Source: Caldifarciminota bacterium
GTDB taxonomy: Bacteria > Hydrothermota > Tepidihabitantia > Tepidihabitantales > JAOUPE01
Length of the DNA stretch: 7,739 bases
Direction of reading: 5' to 3'
NCBI GenBank assembly: GCA_029880025.1
Contig: JAOUPE010000069.1
Span: forward strand, 1 to 7,739
Position numbers and translations under genes: made by a program. The notes beneath the pieces are model-generated. The model did no database searches and was not told the origin of the DNA. It saw only the letters and a list, made by a program, of their open reading frames with translations. This document shows positions 1 through 5,679 of the stretch, piece by piece (the stretch's first letter is position 1; each line of letters begins with the position of its first letter).

Positions 1-164
1 AGATGGTTACCAATCTGAAAAAAGGCGACCGAATCGTCACCAGCGCCGGTATTCATGGTATCATCACCAATGTTAGGGAGAATACCTTTGTGGTTAAAAT
101 TGCCGACAATGTCGAAATCGAACTGGAAAAAGGCTCAATCTCTTATAAAATCGGAGCCCAGTAA
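1..164 (+). CDS. yajC: YajC, Sec translocon accessory subunit (3' end only)
   Basis: The last 53 codons of an open frame enter from the left edge and stop at TAA 162-164. The visible residues include LKKGDRIVTSAGIHGII followed by a beta-rich stretch ending ELEKGSISYKI. This matches the conserved cytosolic C-terminal domain of YajC, where the family reads roughly LKKGDkVvTiGGIHGiV. YajC is a small protein with one N-terminal membrane helix that associates with SecDF and YidC in the Sec holotranslocon. That helix must lie upstream of the window, so the ATG at base 3 is an internal methionine and not the start. Only 26 bases separate it from def, consistent with one transcript. In many bacteria yajC precedes secD and secF; here def follows instead. 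Identification is firm despite truncation, because the domain seen is the diagnostic one. Confidence 0.9.
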   Translation, partial: MVTNLKKGDRIVTSAGIHGIITNVRENTFVVKIADNVEIELEKGSISYKIGAQ

Positions 165-190
165 AGAGTTTATCCTAATCTAAATTTTTA

Positions 191-709
191 ATGGTCAAAG
201 GCAGAAAGCGTAAAATAAGAATCATTGGTGACCCGATTCTTAGTCAGAAGACAAAACCGGCTGAAAAGATAAATAAGGAAATCTTACAGCTGATTGCTGA
301 CTTGAAAGTAACAATGCTTGCCCGAGAAGGGTTAGGTTTGGCAGCAAATCAAATTGGGGTTCCGGTCTCGGTAATTGCGATTAATCCAAAAGGAGTCGGC
401 ATCGAAGCCGAACCTTTTACGGTAATTAACCCGGAGCTGTTAGAAATTTCCGGCGAAATTGAAAGAGAGGAAGGCTGCCTCTCAATTCCAGGAATTAACG
501 AGGTTATCACTCGACCCACCAAGGTTATTGTCCAGGGCTTAGACGAAGCCGGTAAAACAATCAAGCTTACGGCAGAAGGTTTTCTGGCTCGGGTCTTCAT
601 GCACGAAATCGACCATATAAACGGTGTCTTTTTCATTGACCATCTTGGTAAAACCCGAATCGAATTATTAAAAAATCGCATCGATGAGATTAGTCAAAGT
701 CGAAAATAG
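191..709 (+). CDS. def: Peptide deformylase
   Basis: Removes the N-formyl group from the initiator methionine of nascent proteins at the ribosome exit. All three family motifs are intact in 172 residues, a normal length: GLGLAANQ (47-54, motif I), EGCLS (94-98, motif II, with metal-ligand Cys96) and HEIDH (138-142, motif III, with ligands His138 and His142 and catalytic Glu139). The N-terminal IRIIGDPIL block is also typical (usually kIl.ygdpvL). The ATG at 191 is the only sensible start, as the family begins within a few residues of this block. The bases before it are A/T-rich with no Shine-Dalgarno, so initiation may rely on an unstructured leader or on translation arriving from yajC. It lies 18 bases before fmt, the enzyme whose product it reverses. 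The EGCLS Cys and overall length suggest an ordinary active Fe/Zn enzyme, not a degenerate homologue. Confidence 0.97.
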   Translation: MVKGRKRKIRIIGDPILSQKTKPAEKINKEILQLIADLKVTMLAREGLGLAANQIGVPVSVIAINPKGVGIEAEPFTVINPELLEISGEIEREEGCLSIPGINEVITRPTKVIVQGLDEAGKTIKLTAEGFLARVFMHEIDHINGVFFIDHLGKTRIELLKNRIDEISQSRK

Positions 710-727
710 CATCTTGTATTACCATTA

Positions 728-1675
728 ATGAGAATCGCATTTTTTGGCACACCCGATTTTGCCGTTCCGAGCTTAACTAAACTCTATCAAGCCGGTTTTG
801 AAATCGGCTGCGTTGTAACCGCCAAAGACCGACCTAAGGGACGCGGATTAAAAGTCCTGCCCAACCCGGTAAAAATCAAGGCTCAAGCATTAGGCATCGA
901 AGTCTATGAACCGGAAAATCCCAATACCCAGGAATTCTATGAGGTGTTAGCCCAGAAAAATCCAGAGGTTTGTGTTCTTACTGCTTATGCTTATAAAATT
1001 AAACAACCTTTACTCGGCTTACCCAAAAAAGGGTTTATCAATCTCCATCCTTCGCTTTTACCAAGTTATCGGGGTGCGGCACCAATCAACTGGGCAATAA
1101 TTAATGGTGAAAAACAGACCGGTGTCACGACTTTTCTGATGGATGAGAAAATGGATACCGGAGCAATTATTATGCAGTCTGCGGTTGAAATTGGGCAAGA
1201 CGAAACCGCCGGTGAATTGACTGAAAAGCTTGCCCGGCTTGGGGCTGAAATTTTGGTCCAGACCTTAGCCCTGGTTGAGAAGGGCAATTTTCCAAGCTGT
1301 GTTCAAAATGAAAACAAAGTCATACCAGCACCGAAAATCACGGATGCCGACCGAATCATTAACTGGAACCGAACCAACCTCGAAATCAATAACCTGATTC
1401 GAGGACTCTCACCGCTGCCGGCTGCCTATACCCATTTTCGACATAAAAGAGTAGAAATCTATCGTTCAAAAATTATTGGGCATCCCCGGCTTTCTGATTC
1501 TGAACCAGGCAAGATCATATTACCCAATAAAGATTTGATTGTCGGAACTGGAAAAGGTTTATTGAATATCCTCCAAATAAAAATTGAAGGCGGCAGGTTA
1601 ATTACCGGACCTGACTTTATCAATGGTCAACGTCCAAAACCAATCGAGAAATTTAATCAAGAAGGTCTGCGATGA
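728..1675 (+). CDS. fmt: Methionyl-tRNA formyltransferase
   Basis: Transfers the formyl group from 10-formyl-tetrahydrofolate to Met-tRNA(fMet), creating the initiator used in bacterial translation. The N-terminal formyltransferase domain begins RIAFFGTPDFAVPSL (2-16). It contains the signature HPSLLPSYRGAAPINWAI (107-124) with catalytic Asn105 and His107, and MDTGAI (142-147) with catalytic Asp143. The KGRGLKVLPNPVK region (37-49) matches the tRNA-acceptor-binding loop area. The C-terminal OB-like tRNA-binding domain runs from about 205 to 305 and ends with the family-typical INGQRPKP. At 315 residues it is full length. The start codon has no clear Shine-Dalgarno and lies 18 bases after def. 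Its TGA overlaps a downstream ATG (ATGA, 1672-1675), which opens a 30-codon frame instead of a large gene. Confidence 0.98.
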   Translation: MRIAFFGTPDFAVPSLTKLYQAGFEIGCVVTAKDRPKGRGLKVLPNPVKIKAQALGIEVYEPENPNTQEFYEVLAQKNPEVCVLTAYAYKIKQPLLGLPKKGFINLHPSLLPSYRGAAPINWAIINGEKQTGVTTFLMDEKMDTGAIIMQSAVEIGQDETAGELTEKLARLGAEILVQTLALVEKGNFPSCVQNENKVIPAPKITDADRIINWNRTNLEINNLIRGLSPLPAAYTHFRHKRVEIYRSKIIGHPRLSDSEPGKIILPNKDLIVGTGKGLLNILQIKIEGGRLITGPDFINGQRPKPIEKFNQEGLR

Positions 1676-1764
1676 AATTAAACACCGAATATCTTCGAAA
1701 GCACCGAGAAGATTTCTTGGGGTCTGTTCAGATCTTTCAGAGTTATTCGGGGTTGAATTTATAA
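1672..1764 (+). CDS. Candidate 30-residue ORF bridging fmt and the PASTA gene
   Basis: A short frame starts at an ATG overlapping the fmt stop (ATGA) and ends with TAA 1762-1764, whose last A is the first base of the next ATG (TAATG). AAGAAGG lies about six bases before its ATG and could act as a ribosome-binding site. The peptide begins MKLNTEYLRKHREDFLG and continues with a polar, aromatic tail. It has no signal peptide, membrane helix or motif that I recognise. Without it there would be an 88-base gap between fmt and the PASTA gene, inside an operon where other junctions overlap. It could encode a small protein, serve only to carry ribosomes from fmt to the PASTA start, or be the remnant of a lost gene. 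Chance occurrence is possible for so short a frame, hence the low confidence. Confidence 0.35.
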   Translation: MKLNTEYLRKHREDFLGSVQIFQSYSGLNL

Positions 1765-2519
1765 TGAAGTCAAATAAACCGAAATCACAAAGAATTCTAT
1801 TCGTTTTTACCATTATCTCGGCGGTGATTGTGTCGTTTGTCCTGGGTCTACTGTTATTTAATTTCGTCATTATGCCCTGGTTAGTCCGCCAGGGTCAAGA
1901 GAAAAAAGTTCCTGATGTGATAGGTAAAAACTTGCTCGAAGCCAAAAAGATTATCGCCCAGCAGGGTTTCCATTTAGGAGAAGTGCGTGAAGTATTTGAT
2001 ACAACCTATCCGGTTGGTTATGTCAGTGCCCAGAAACCAAAAGCCGGCGGCTACGCAAAAATTGGTCGCATTATCTCAATTAATGTCAGTAAAGGTCAAA
2101 AAAAAGTCCATGTGCCATTTGTTGCTAAGCTCGGTTTAGAACAGGCAAAATCAATCCTGGAAGACATTGGGTTAAAAACCGGTCCGGTGGAATCTTTACA
2201 ATCGAGTCTAATTCCACCCGGACGAGTAATCACTACCCTGCCTGAACCAGGTAGTGAGGCTGAACAAGGTGATCTGGTAAGAATTTACCTGTCGAGCAGC
2301 CCGCCGCCCCTTAATAGATTGATGCCCAATTTGGTCGGTTTAAATATAAGCGTGGCACAAGAATCGATTCGAACCCGAAGTCTGATTTTGGGCGAGGTCA
2401 AAGAATTGGACTCCGACGAGATAACCGGAAGAGTGATAATACAATATCCAGAAGAAGGCATGAGAATAAATCCTGGTGATACGGTCAAATTAATCATCGC
2501 CAAAAAACGTGTAAAATGA
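1764..2519 (+). CDS. Single-pass membrane protein with three PASTA domains, no kinase
   Basis: Predicted 251-residue envelope protein. A basic N-terminus (MKSNKPKSQR) precedes one hydrophobic helix (about 11-40), giving an N-in orientation with the rest outside the membrane. Three PASTA repeats follow: about 47-110 (starting KKVPDVIGKN), 115-178 (VHVPFVAKLG) and 187-246 (MPNLVGLN). Each shows the usual V-P-x-V/L-x-G start, a helix, a P-x-G turn near the end and a closing strand. PASTA domains in Ser/Thr kinases and penicillin-binding proteins bind peptidoglycan fragments, but no kinase or transpeptidase domain is fused here. A cell-wall-binding or sensing role is inference. I place the start at ATG 1764; the in-frame ATG at 1623 would lie inside fmt and add 47 residues of unlikely sequence. 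No Shine-Dalgarno is evident, so coupling through the TAATG junction is likely. Its stop overlaps the rpe start (ATGA). Confidence 0.88.
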   Translation: MKSNKPKSQRILFVFTIISAVIVSFVLGLLLFNFVIMPWLVRQGQEKKVPDVIGKNLLEAKKIIAQQGFHLGEVREVFDTTYPVGYVSAQKPKAGGYAKIGRIISINVSKGQKKVHVPFVAKLGLEQAKSILEDIGLKTGPVESLQSSLIPPGRVITTLPEPGSEAEQGDLVRIYLSSSPPPLNRLMPNLVGLNISVAQESIRTRSLILGEVKELDSDEITGRVIIQYPEEGMRINPGDTVKLIIAKKRVK

Positions 2520-3169
2520 AAGTTGCGGCATCGATACTTAACTGTAACTTCCTGCATCTTGCCCAAGAGATAAAAGCGGTCGAAGCAGCTGGAGTTGACG
2601 CACTGCATCTTGATGTGATGGATGGTCATTTTGTCCCCAATTTAAGTTTCGGCGTTCCGATTCTAAAGAGTGTGCGAAAGATAACCAATCTGCCTATCAT
2701 CAGTCATCTGATGGTGATAAAACCAGAAGATTTGATTGATAAATTCATCAATGATTCAGATGGCGTGGTCTTTCATATTGAGGCGACCGAGTGCTTGGAC
2801 CACACCTCGGTCTGCCTCCGGCAGATTCATCAAGCCAGGAAATTAGCCGGAATTTCGCTTAATCCTGAAACTCCGATTGAATCGGTTTTCAAATATGCCA
2901 ACCAGGTTGAAGAAATTTTGGTGATGAGCGTTCATCCTGGCTTTGGCGGTCAGGCATTTATTCCGGAAAGTATAGACCGAATCCGGTTAATTAAAAAACA
3001 TCTTGCATCGGTCAATTCCAAAGCCTTAATTGCGGTTGATGGTGGGGTTAATGGCAAAAACGCGCAGCGGTTAAAAGAAGCCGGGGTCGATATCCTTATT
3101 GCCGGCACCTCGATTTTCCAAGCTCCGAGTTATAAACAAGCAATCGAGGAACTGCGATGTTCGAAATAA
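2516..3169 (+). CDS. rpe: Ribulose-phosphate 3-epimerase
   Basis: Interconverts D-ribulose 5-phosphate and D-xylulose 5-phosphate in the pentose phosphate pathway; cytosolic TIM barrel with a bound divalent metal. The 217 residues are the usual family length. Metal and catalytic residues are present: HLDVMDGHFVPN (31-42, with His31, Asp33 and Asp36), SHLMV (63-67, His64) and VDGGV (174-178, Asp175). The flexible-loop motif reads SVHPGFGGQ (138-146), with His where Asn is common. The phosphate site is Gly176-Gly177 plus GTS (197-199). The first-strand motif is SILNCNF instead of the usual SILSADF, a mild divergence that does not remove a catalytic residue. The start overlaps the PASTA stop (ATGA), and the last 13 bases overlap ffh. 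The gene next to fmt and a PASTA gene recalls the Firmicutes fmt-prkC-rpe neighbourhood. Confidence 0.96.
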   Translation: MKVAASILNCNFLHLAQEIKAVEAAGVDALHLDVMDGHFVPNLSFGVPILKSVRKITNLPIISHLMVIKPEDLIDKFINDSDGVVFHIEATECLDHTSVCLRQIHQARKLAGISLNPETPIESVFKYANQVEEILVMSVHPGFGGQAFIPESIDRIRLIKKHLASVNSKALIAVDGGVNGKNAQRLKEAGVDILIAGTSIFQAPSYKQAIEELRCSK

Positions 3170-4467
3170 TCCAGGACCGATTTGTTAAACTGCAGCGTAA
3201 GCTTTTAGGCTATGGCAGATTAAGCAGTAAAGAGATCGATGAAGCGATGCGGGAAATTCGAACCATGCTTTTAGAAGCCGATGTTAATTATAAAGTGGTT
3301 GGTCAATTTATTCGAAATCTCCAAGCCAGTTTAGAGCAAGAAAAAATTTACCAGAGTTTGAAACCTGGCGAATTGGTTAACGTAATATTATATAAAGAAA
3401 TGGTGAAACTCTTGGGCGAAAAACCGGAAAAGATTCAATTTTCGGCTGACCCTTTAATCATTAACCTGGTCGGCTTACAAGGTACTGGTAAAACCACCTT
3501 TGCGGCAAAATTGGCTAATCGTTATAAAAATAAACGACCGCTGCTGGTTGCCTGCGACCCAAAACGACCGGCTGCCTCAGAACAATTAAAACTCCTTGCC
3601 GAACGAGTCCAAGCTGATTTCTTCCCGGTTACCGATTCTGCCTTAAAAACTGCTTTGAAGTCATTAGACCAGGCGAATGGTAAAAAACACCAACTCGTTA
3701 TCTTTGATACGGCGGGCCGACTCCATATCGATGACGAATTGATGCAGGAACTCAAGGAGATTAAAGAAAAGACAAAACCTCATTACAATCTATTAGTGGT
3801 TGACGGCATGGTCGGTCAGGATGCGGTTAATCAAGCTACCGAATTCCATTCTCGACTCGGTATTTCAGGCAGTATTGTTTCCAAAATGGACGGTGATGCT
3901 AAAGGCGGCGCGGTAGTATCAATTCGTAAGGTATCCGGTGCTCCGATATTCTTCATTGGCACCGGTGAAAAAGTAGAAGATTTGGAAGAATTTTATCCGG
4001 ACCGCATCGCCTCTCGTATTTTAGGCATGGGTGATATTGCGAGCCTGGTGGAAAAAGTTGAATCCGTAGTAAAAGTCGAGGACCAGAAAAAAGCCGCGGA
4101 AAAATTCATCAAAGGCGAATTTAATTTAGAAGATTTTTTGAACCAGTTAAAAGCGGTTAAAAAGATGGGCAGTTTGTCAAAATTGTTAGGAATGATACCA
4201 GGGGCTCAAGGATTAAATGTTGACGACTTAGATTTTACTCGGACCGAAGCGATAATTCTTTCGATGACCAGACAAGAAAGGGCAAGACCCGAAATCATTG
4301 ACGGCTCAAGACGAAAACGTATTGCTATAGGTAGTGGCACTTCAGTTGAAGAAGTGAATCGGCTATTAAAAGAGTTTAAACAAGCAAAAGAACTTACCAA
4401 AAGTTTGGGCAAGGGTATACCCAAGCTGGGCACTATCAAACCGCCCAAGGGCTGGAGGCGAAGATAA
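3157..4467 (+). CDS. ffh: Signal recognition particle protein Ffh (SRP54 GTPase)
   Basis: Binds signal sequences of nascent membrane and secreted proteins and, with 4.5S RNA and receptor FtsY, delivers ribosomes to the Sec translocon. The 436 residues show the N domain (about 1-87, with the MREIRTMLLEADVNYKVV helix), the G domain (about 95-295) and the M domain (about 310-436). GTPase motifs are complete: GLQGTGKTT (106-114), DPKRPAA (134-140), DTAGR (184-188) and SKMDGDAKGG (242-251). The M domain keeps the RNA-binding block GSRRKRIAIGSGTS (383-396) and the GMIPG finger-loop end (345-349). The signal-binding part has few methionines (337, 346 and 370 are the main ones), with Leu, Ile and Val filling the hydrophobic positions. 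The ATG lies 13 bases inside rpe with GAGG about eight bases upstream. The tail ends PPKGWRRR. No SRP RNA is visible in the window. Confidence 0.98.
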   Translation: MFEIIQDRFVKLQRKLLGYGRLSSKEIDEAMREIRTMLLEADVNYKVVGQFIRNLQASLEQEKIYQSLKPGELVNVILYKEMVKLLGEKPEKIQFSADPLIINLVGLQGTGKTTFAAKLANRYKNKRPLLVACDPKRPAASEQLKLLAERVQADFFPVTDSALKTALKSLDQANGKKHQLVIFDTAGRLHIDDELMQELKEIKEKTKPHYNLLVVDGMVGQDAVNQATEFHSRLGISGSIVSKMDGDAKGGAVVSIRKVSGAPIFFIGTGEKVEDLEEFYPDRIASRILGMGDIASLVEKVESVVKVEDQKKAAEKFIKGEFNLEDFLNQLKAVKKMGSLSKLLGMIPGAQGLNVDDLDFTRTEAIILSMTRQERARPEIIDGSRRKRIAIGSGTSVEEVNRLLKEFKQAKELTKSLGKGIPKLGTIKPPKGWRRR

Positions 4468-4490
4468 AAATCACGAAATTATGCAAATGG

Positions 4491-4555
4491 TAGCGAATAA
4501 AATAAACTTCTCTAATTGTTATATTCGACAAATTCGCTATCATTCGATTAATTCG
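4491..4555. repeat. Inverted repeat and phased ATTCG words, possible operator
   Basis: TAGCGAAT (4491-4498) is perfectly complementary to ATTCGCTA (4532-4539), with 33 bases between the arms. In addition ATTCG occurs four times in direct orientation, starting at 4523, 4532, 4542 and 4551, so the spacing is 9, 10 and 9 bases, close to one DNA turn. The right arm and two of the ATTCG words overlap or flank the putative -10 box. A regulator binding here could block or bend the promoter. This is inference from arrangement only; the words are short and the region is AT-rich. Confidence 0.35.
4516..4543 (+). promoter_or_regulatory. Possible sigma70 promoter for the zinc-ribbon pair
   Basis: TTGTTA (4516-4521) and TATCAT (4538-4543) are separated by 16 bases. 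Each box matches the consensus at four of six positions. A transcript starting near 4550 would have a leader of about 25 bases carrying the strong ribosome-binding site. The 107-base gap and the change in ribosome-binding-site style after ffh support a new transcription unit, but read-through from the operon is not excluded because no intrinsic terminator follows ffh. Confidence 0.4.
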
Positions 4556-4562
4556 TTTTGTT

Positions 4563-4570
4563 AAGGAGGT
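4563..4570 (+). promoter_or_regulatory. Consensus ribosome-binding site AAGGAGGT
   Basis: AAGGAGGT lies before ATG 4575, with five bases between GGAGG and the start codon. It is a full-length match to the 3' end of 16S rRNA and fixes the start. The genes of the preceding operon lack anything comparable, so this gene is probably translated much more efficiently per message. Confidence 0.85.
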
Positions 4571-4574
4571 TAAA

Positions 4575-5174
4575 ATGTATTGTCGAAACTGTGGTAAAGA
4601 ATTAGCCGAGACCGCTGAAATCTGTGTCCATTGCGGCGCCAAACCAAGGAAAGGCAATAAGTACTGCTCTACTTGTGGTGCCCAAACCGGTCCCCAAGCC
4701 GAATATTGCATAAAATGCGGCACAAGGTTGGTTGAGGAAGCGGTTAAAACCAGCGGCGAATACGCTGGTTTCTGGCGAAGATTGGTCGCGGTCATTATTG
4801 ATGGTCTTCTTTTAAGTATTGCCGGACGCATCGTTTTCGGTAGATTTGGCGTCCCGTTTTTGTTTTTTACCAAAATAAAGCCATTGCTGTTCACTAACTT
4901 ATCTCTTTCTTATATCTTACTGGGTTGGGTCTATTATGCGCTAATGGAAAGCTCGTCATTACAGGCAACTTTGGGTAAGATGGCTTTAGGAATCGTGGTA
5001 ACCGACCTTGATGGCAAACGCATCTCCTTCGCCCGAGCAACCGGCAGACACTTCGCGAAAATAATCTCTGGAATCATTTTATATATCGGTTTTATCATGG
5101 CGGCATTTACCGAGAAAAAACAAGCCCTTCATGATTTGATTGCCGATTGTTTAGTTGTAAAGAAAAAACAATAA
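4575..5174 (+). CDS. Double zinc-ribbon, RDD-domain membrane protein
   Basis: The 199-residue protein begins with two CxxC...CxxC zinc ribbons: Cys3/6/17/20 and Cys31/34/45/48. A short linker leads into an RDD domain (about 62-196), shown by YAGFWRRLVAVIIDG (63-77; the Arg68/69 and Asp76 positions name the family) and the second half LGKMALGIVVTDLDGK ... ALHDLIADCLVV. Hydrophobic segments at about 70-90, 103-124 and 160-180 give roughly three membrane helices, with the zinc ribbons predicted on the cytosolic side. RDD proteins have been linked to ion transport in some bacteria, but the family function is mostly unknown, and the zinc-ribbon fusion suggests a cytosolic interaction or sensing module. 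It is followed 51 bases later by a paralogue sharing the same head with a different membrane tail. Domain assignment is firm; the role is not. Confidence 0.9.
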   Translation: MYCRNCGKELAETAEICVHCGAKPRKGNKYCSTCGAQTGPQAEYCIKCGTRLVEEAVKTSGEYAGFWRRLVAVIIDGLLLSIAGRIVFGRFGVPFLFFTKIKPLLFTNLSLSYILLGWVYYALMESSSLQATLGKMALGIVVTDLDGKRISFARATGRHFAKIISGIILYIGFIMAAFTEKKQALHDLIADCLVVKKKQ

Positions 5175-5179
5175 AAGAC

Positions 5180-5221
5180 TTGAAATTAAGCAAAAACAAT
5201 TTAAATTATTAAAAAGGAGGT
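5180..5221 (+). promoter_or_regulatory. Ribosome-binding site and weak possible promoter before the TM2 gene
   Basis: AAGGAGGT (5214-5221) precedes ATG 5226, again with five bases between GGAGG and the start, copying the arrangement of the first paralogue. Upstream, TTGAAA (5180-5185) and TAAATT (5202-5207) are 16 bases apart and could form a weak promoter. The 51-base gap is otherwise AT-rich and shows no hairpin. The ribosome-binding site is convincing; the promoter is tentative, and co-transcription with the RDD gene is equally likely. Confidence 0.5.
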
Positions 5222-5225
5222 AACG

Positions 5226-5603
5226 ATGTATTGTCGAGCCTGTGGCAAAGAAGTAGCAGAAACTGCAGAAATCTGTATTCACTGCGGTTCAAAACCGTTT
5301 GCCGGCACCAAATATTGTCAGAACTGTGGTGCGGAAACTACGCCTCAAGCCGAAGTCTGCGTAAAATGCGGCGTCGGTTTAATAACTAAAGCAAAAGGTG
5401 GTAAAGACTGGCTGACTGCTCTGCTCTTCTCAATCTTTCTTGGTTATATCGGTGTTGACCGATTCTATTTAGGTTATGTTGGGCTCGGTATCTTAAAGCT
5501 CATCACCTGGGGTGGTTTAGGAATCTGGTACATAATTGACCTGATTTTAATCGCAACCAATAAACTAAAGGATTCAGAAGGAAGAGAGCTGGTAAAGAAA
5601 TAA
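5226..5603 (+). CDS. Double zinc-ribbon, TM2-domain membrane protein
   Basis: The 125-residue protein has two zinc ribbons at the N-terminus (Cys3/6/17/20 and Cys31/34/45/48), a linker (about 50-60) and a TM2 domain (about 60-112). TM2 is recognised by two hydrophobic helices joined by a short turn with the GVDRFYLGYVGLGILKLIT pattern (Asp78-Arg79-Phe80 is the usual D/H-R-F motif) and by GIWYIIDLILI in the second helix. The zinc-ribbon head is 36/49 identical to that of the preceding RDD protein, with the same cysteine spacing, so the pair arose by duplication with exchange of the membrane part. TM2 proteins are widespread and their bacterial role is poorly defined. The zinc ribbons should face the cytosol. 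The two proteins may form mixed complexes through their heads, which is inference. Nothing suggests truncation. Confidence 0.9.
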   Translation: MYCRACGKEVAETAEICIHCGSKPFAGTKYCQNCGAETTPQAEVCVKCGVGLITKAKGGKDWLTALLFSIFLGYIGVDRFYLGYVGLGILKLITWGGLGIWYIIDLILIATNKLKDSEGRELVKK

Positions 5604-5614
5604 CAATTAATAAC

Positions 5615-5665
5615 GATTACAACGATAAAAAACCACCGCGGTCATCGGTAACTATCGCTGTAATC
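5615..5665 (-). terminator. Terminator-like nested hairpin downstream of rplF
   Basis: On the minus strand, just after the rplF stop, ACCG and CGGT (complement of 5646-5649 and 5635-5638) can pair and extend through wobble pairs. They are followed directly by U6 (A6 at 5627-5632 on the plus strand), the layout of an intrinsic terminator. Around it lies a longer stem: GATTACAACGATA (5615-5627) against TATCGCTGTAATC (5653-5665), 13 pairs with a single A-C mismatch on the plus strand that becomes G-U on the minus strand. The better pairing and the U-tract both favour the minus strand, so it most likely ends the rplF message. It may also slow read-through from the convergent TM2 gene. Confidence 0.55.
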
Positions 5666-5679
5666 TGTATGACTTGTAA

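Noticed and set aside
349..681. Minus-strand open frame inside def
   Set aside because: It is fully antisense to a gene with intact catalytic motifs and has no recognisable domain or ribosome-binding site.
1623..1763. Upstream in-frame ATG as start of the PASTA protein
   Set aside because: It would lie 53 bases inside fmt and add 47 residues with no PASTA or membrane character. ATG 1764 gives a basic N-terminus followed directly by the membrane helix.
1672..1764. Remnant of rsmB between fmt and the PASTA gene
   Set aside because: The 30-residue peptide shows no resemblance that I can see to the RsmB N-terminus, so I do not call it a pseudogene.
4468..4540. Intrinsic terminator after ffh
   Set aside because: The only inverted repeat has a 33-base loop and no T-run after it, so it does not look like a terminator.
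4436..4894. Minus-strand frame spanning the ffh end and the RDD gene start
   Set aside because: It is antisense to two well-supported genes and crosses the intergenic region; its composition is what the complement of zinc-ribbon codons would give.
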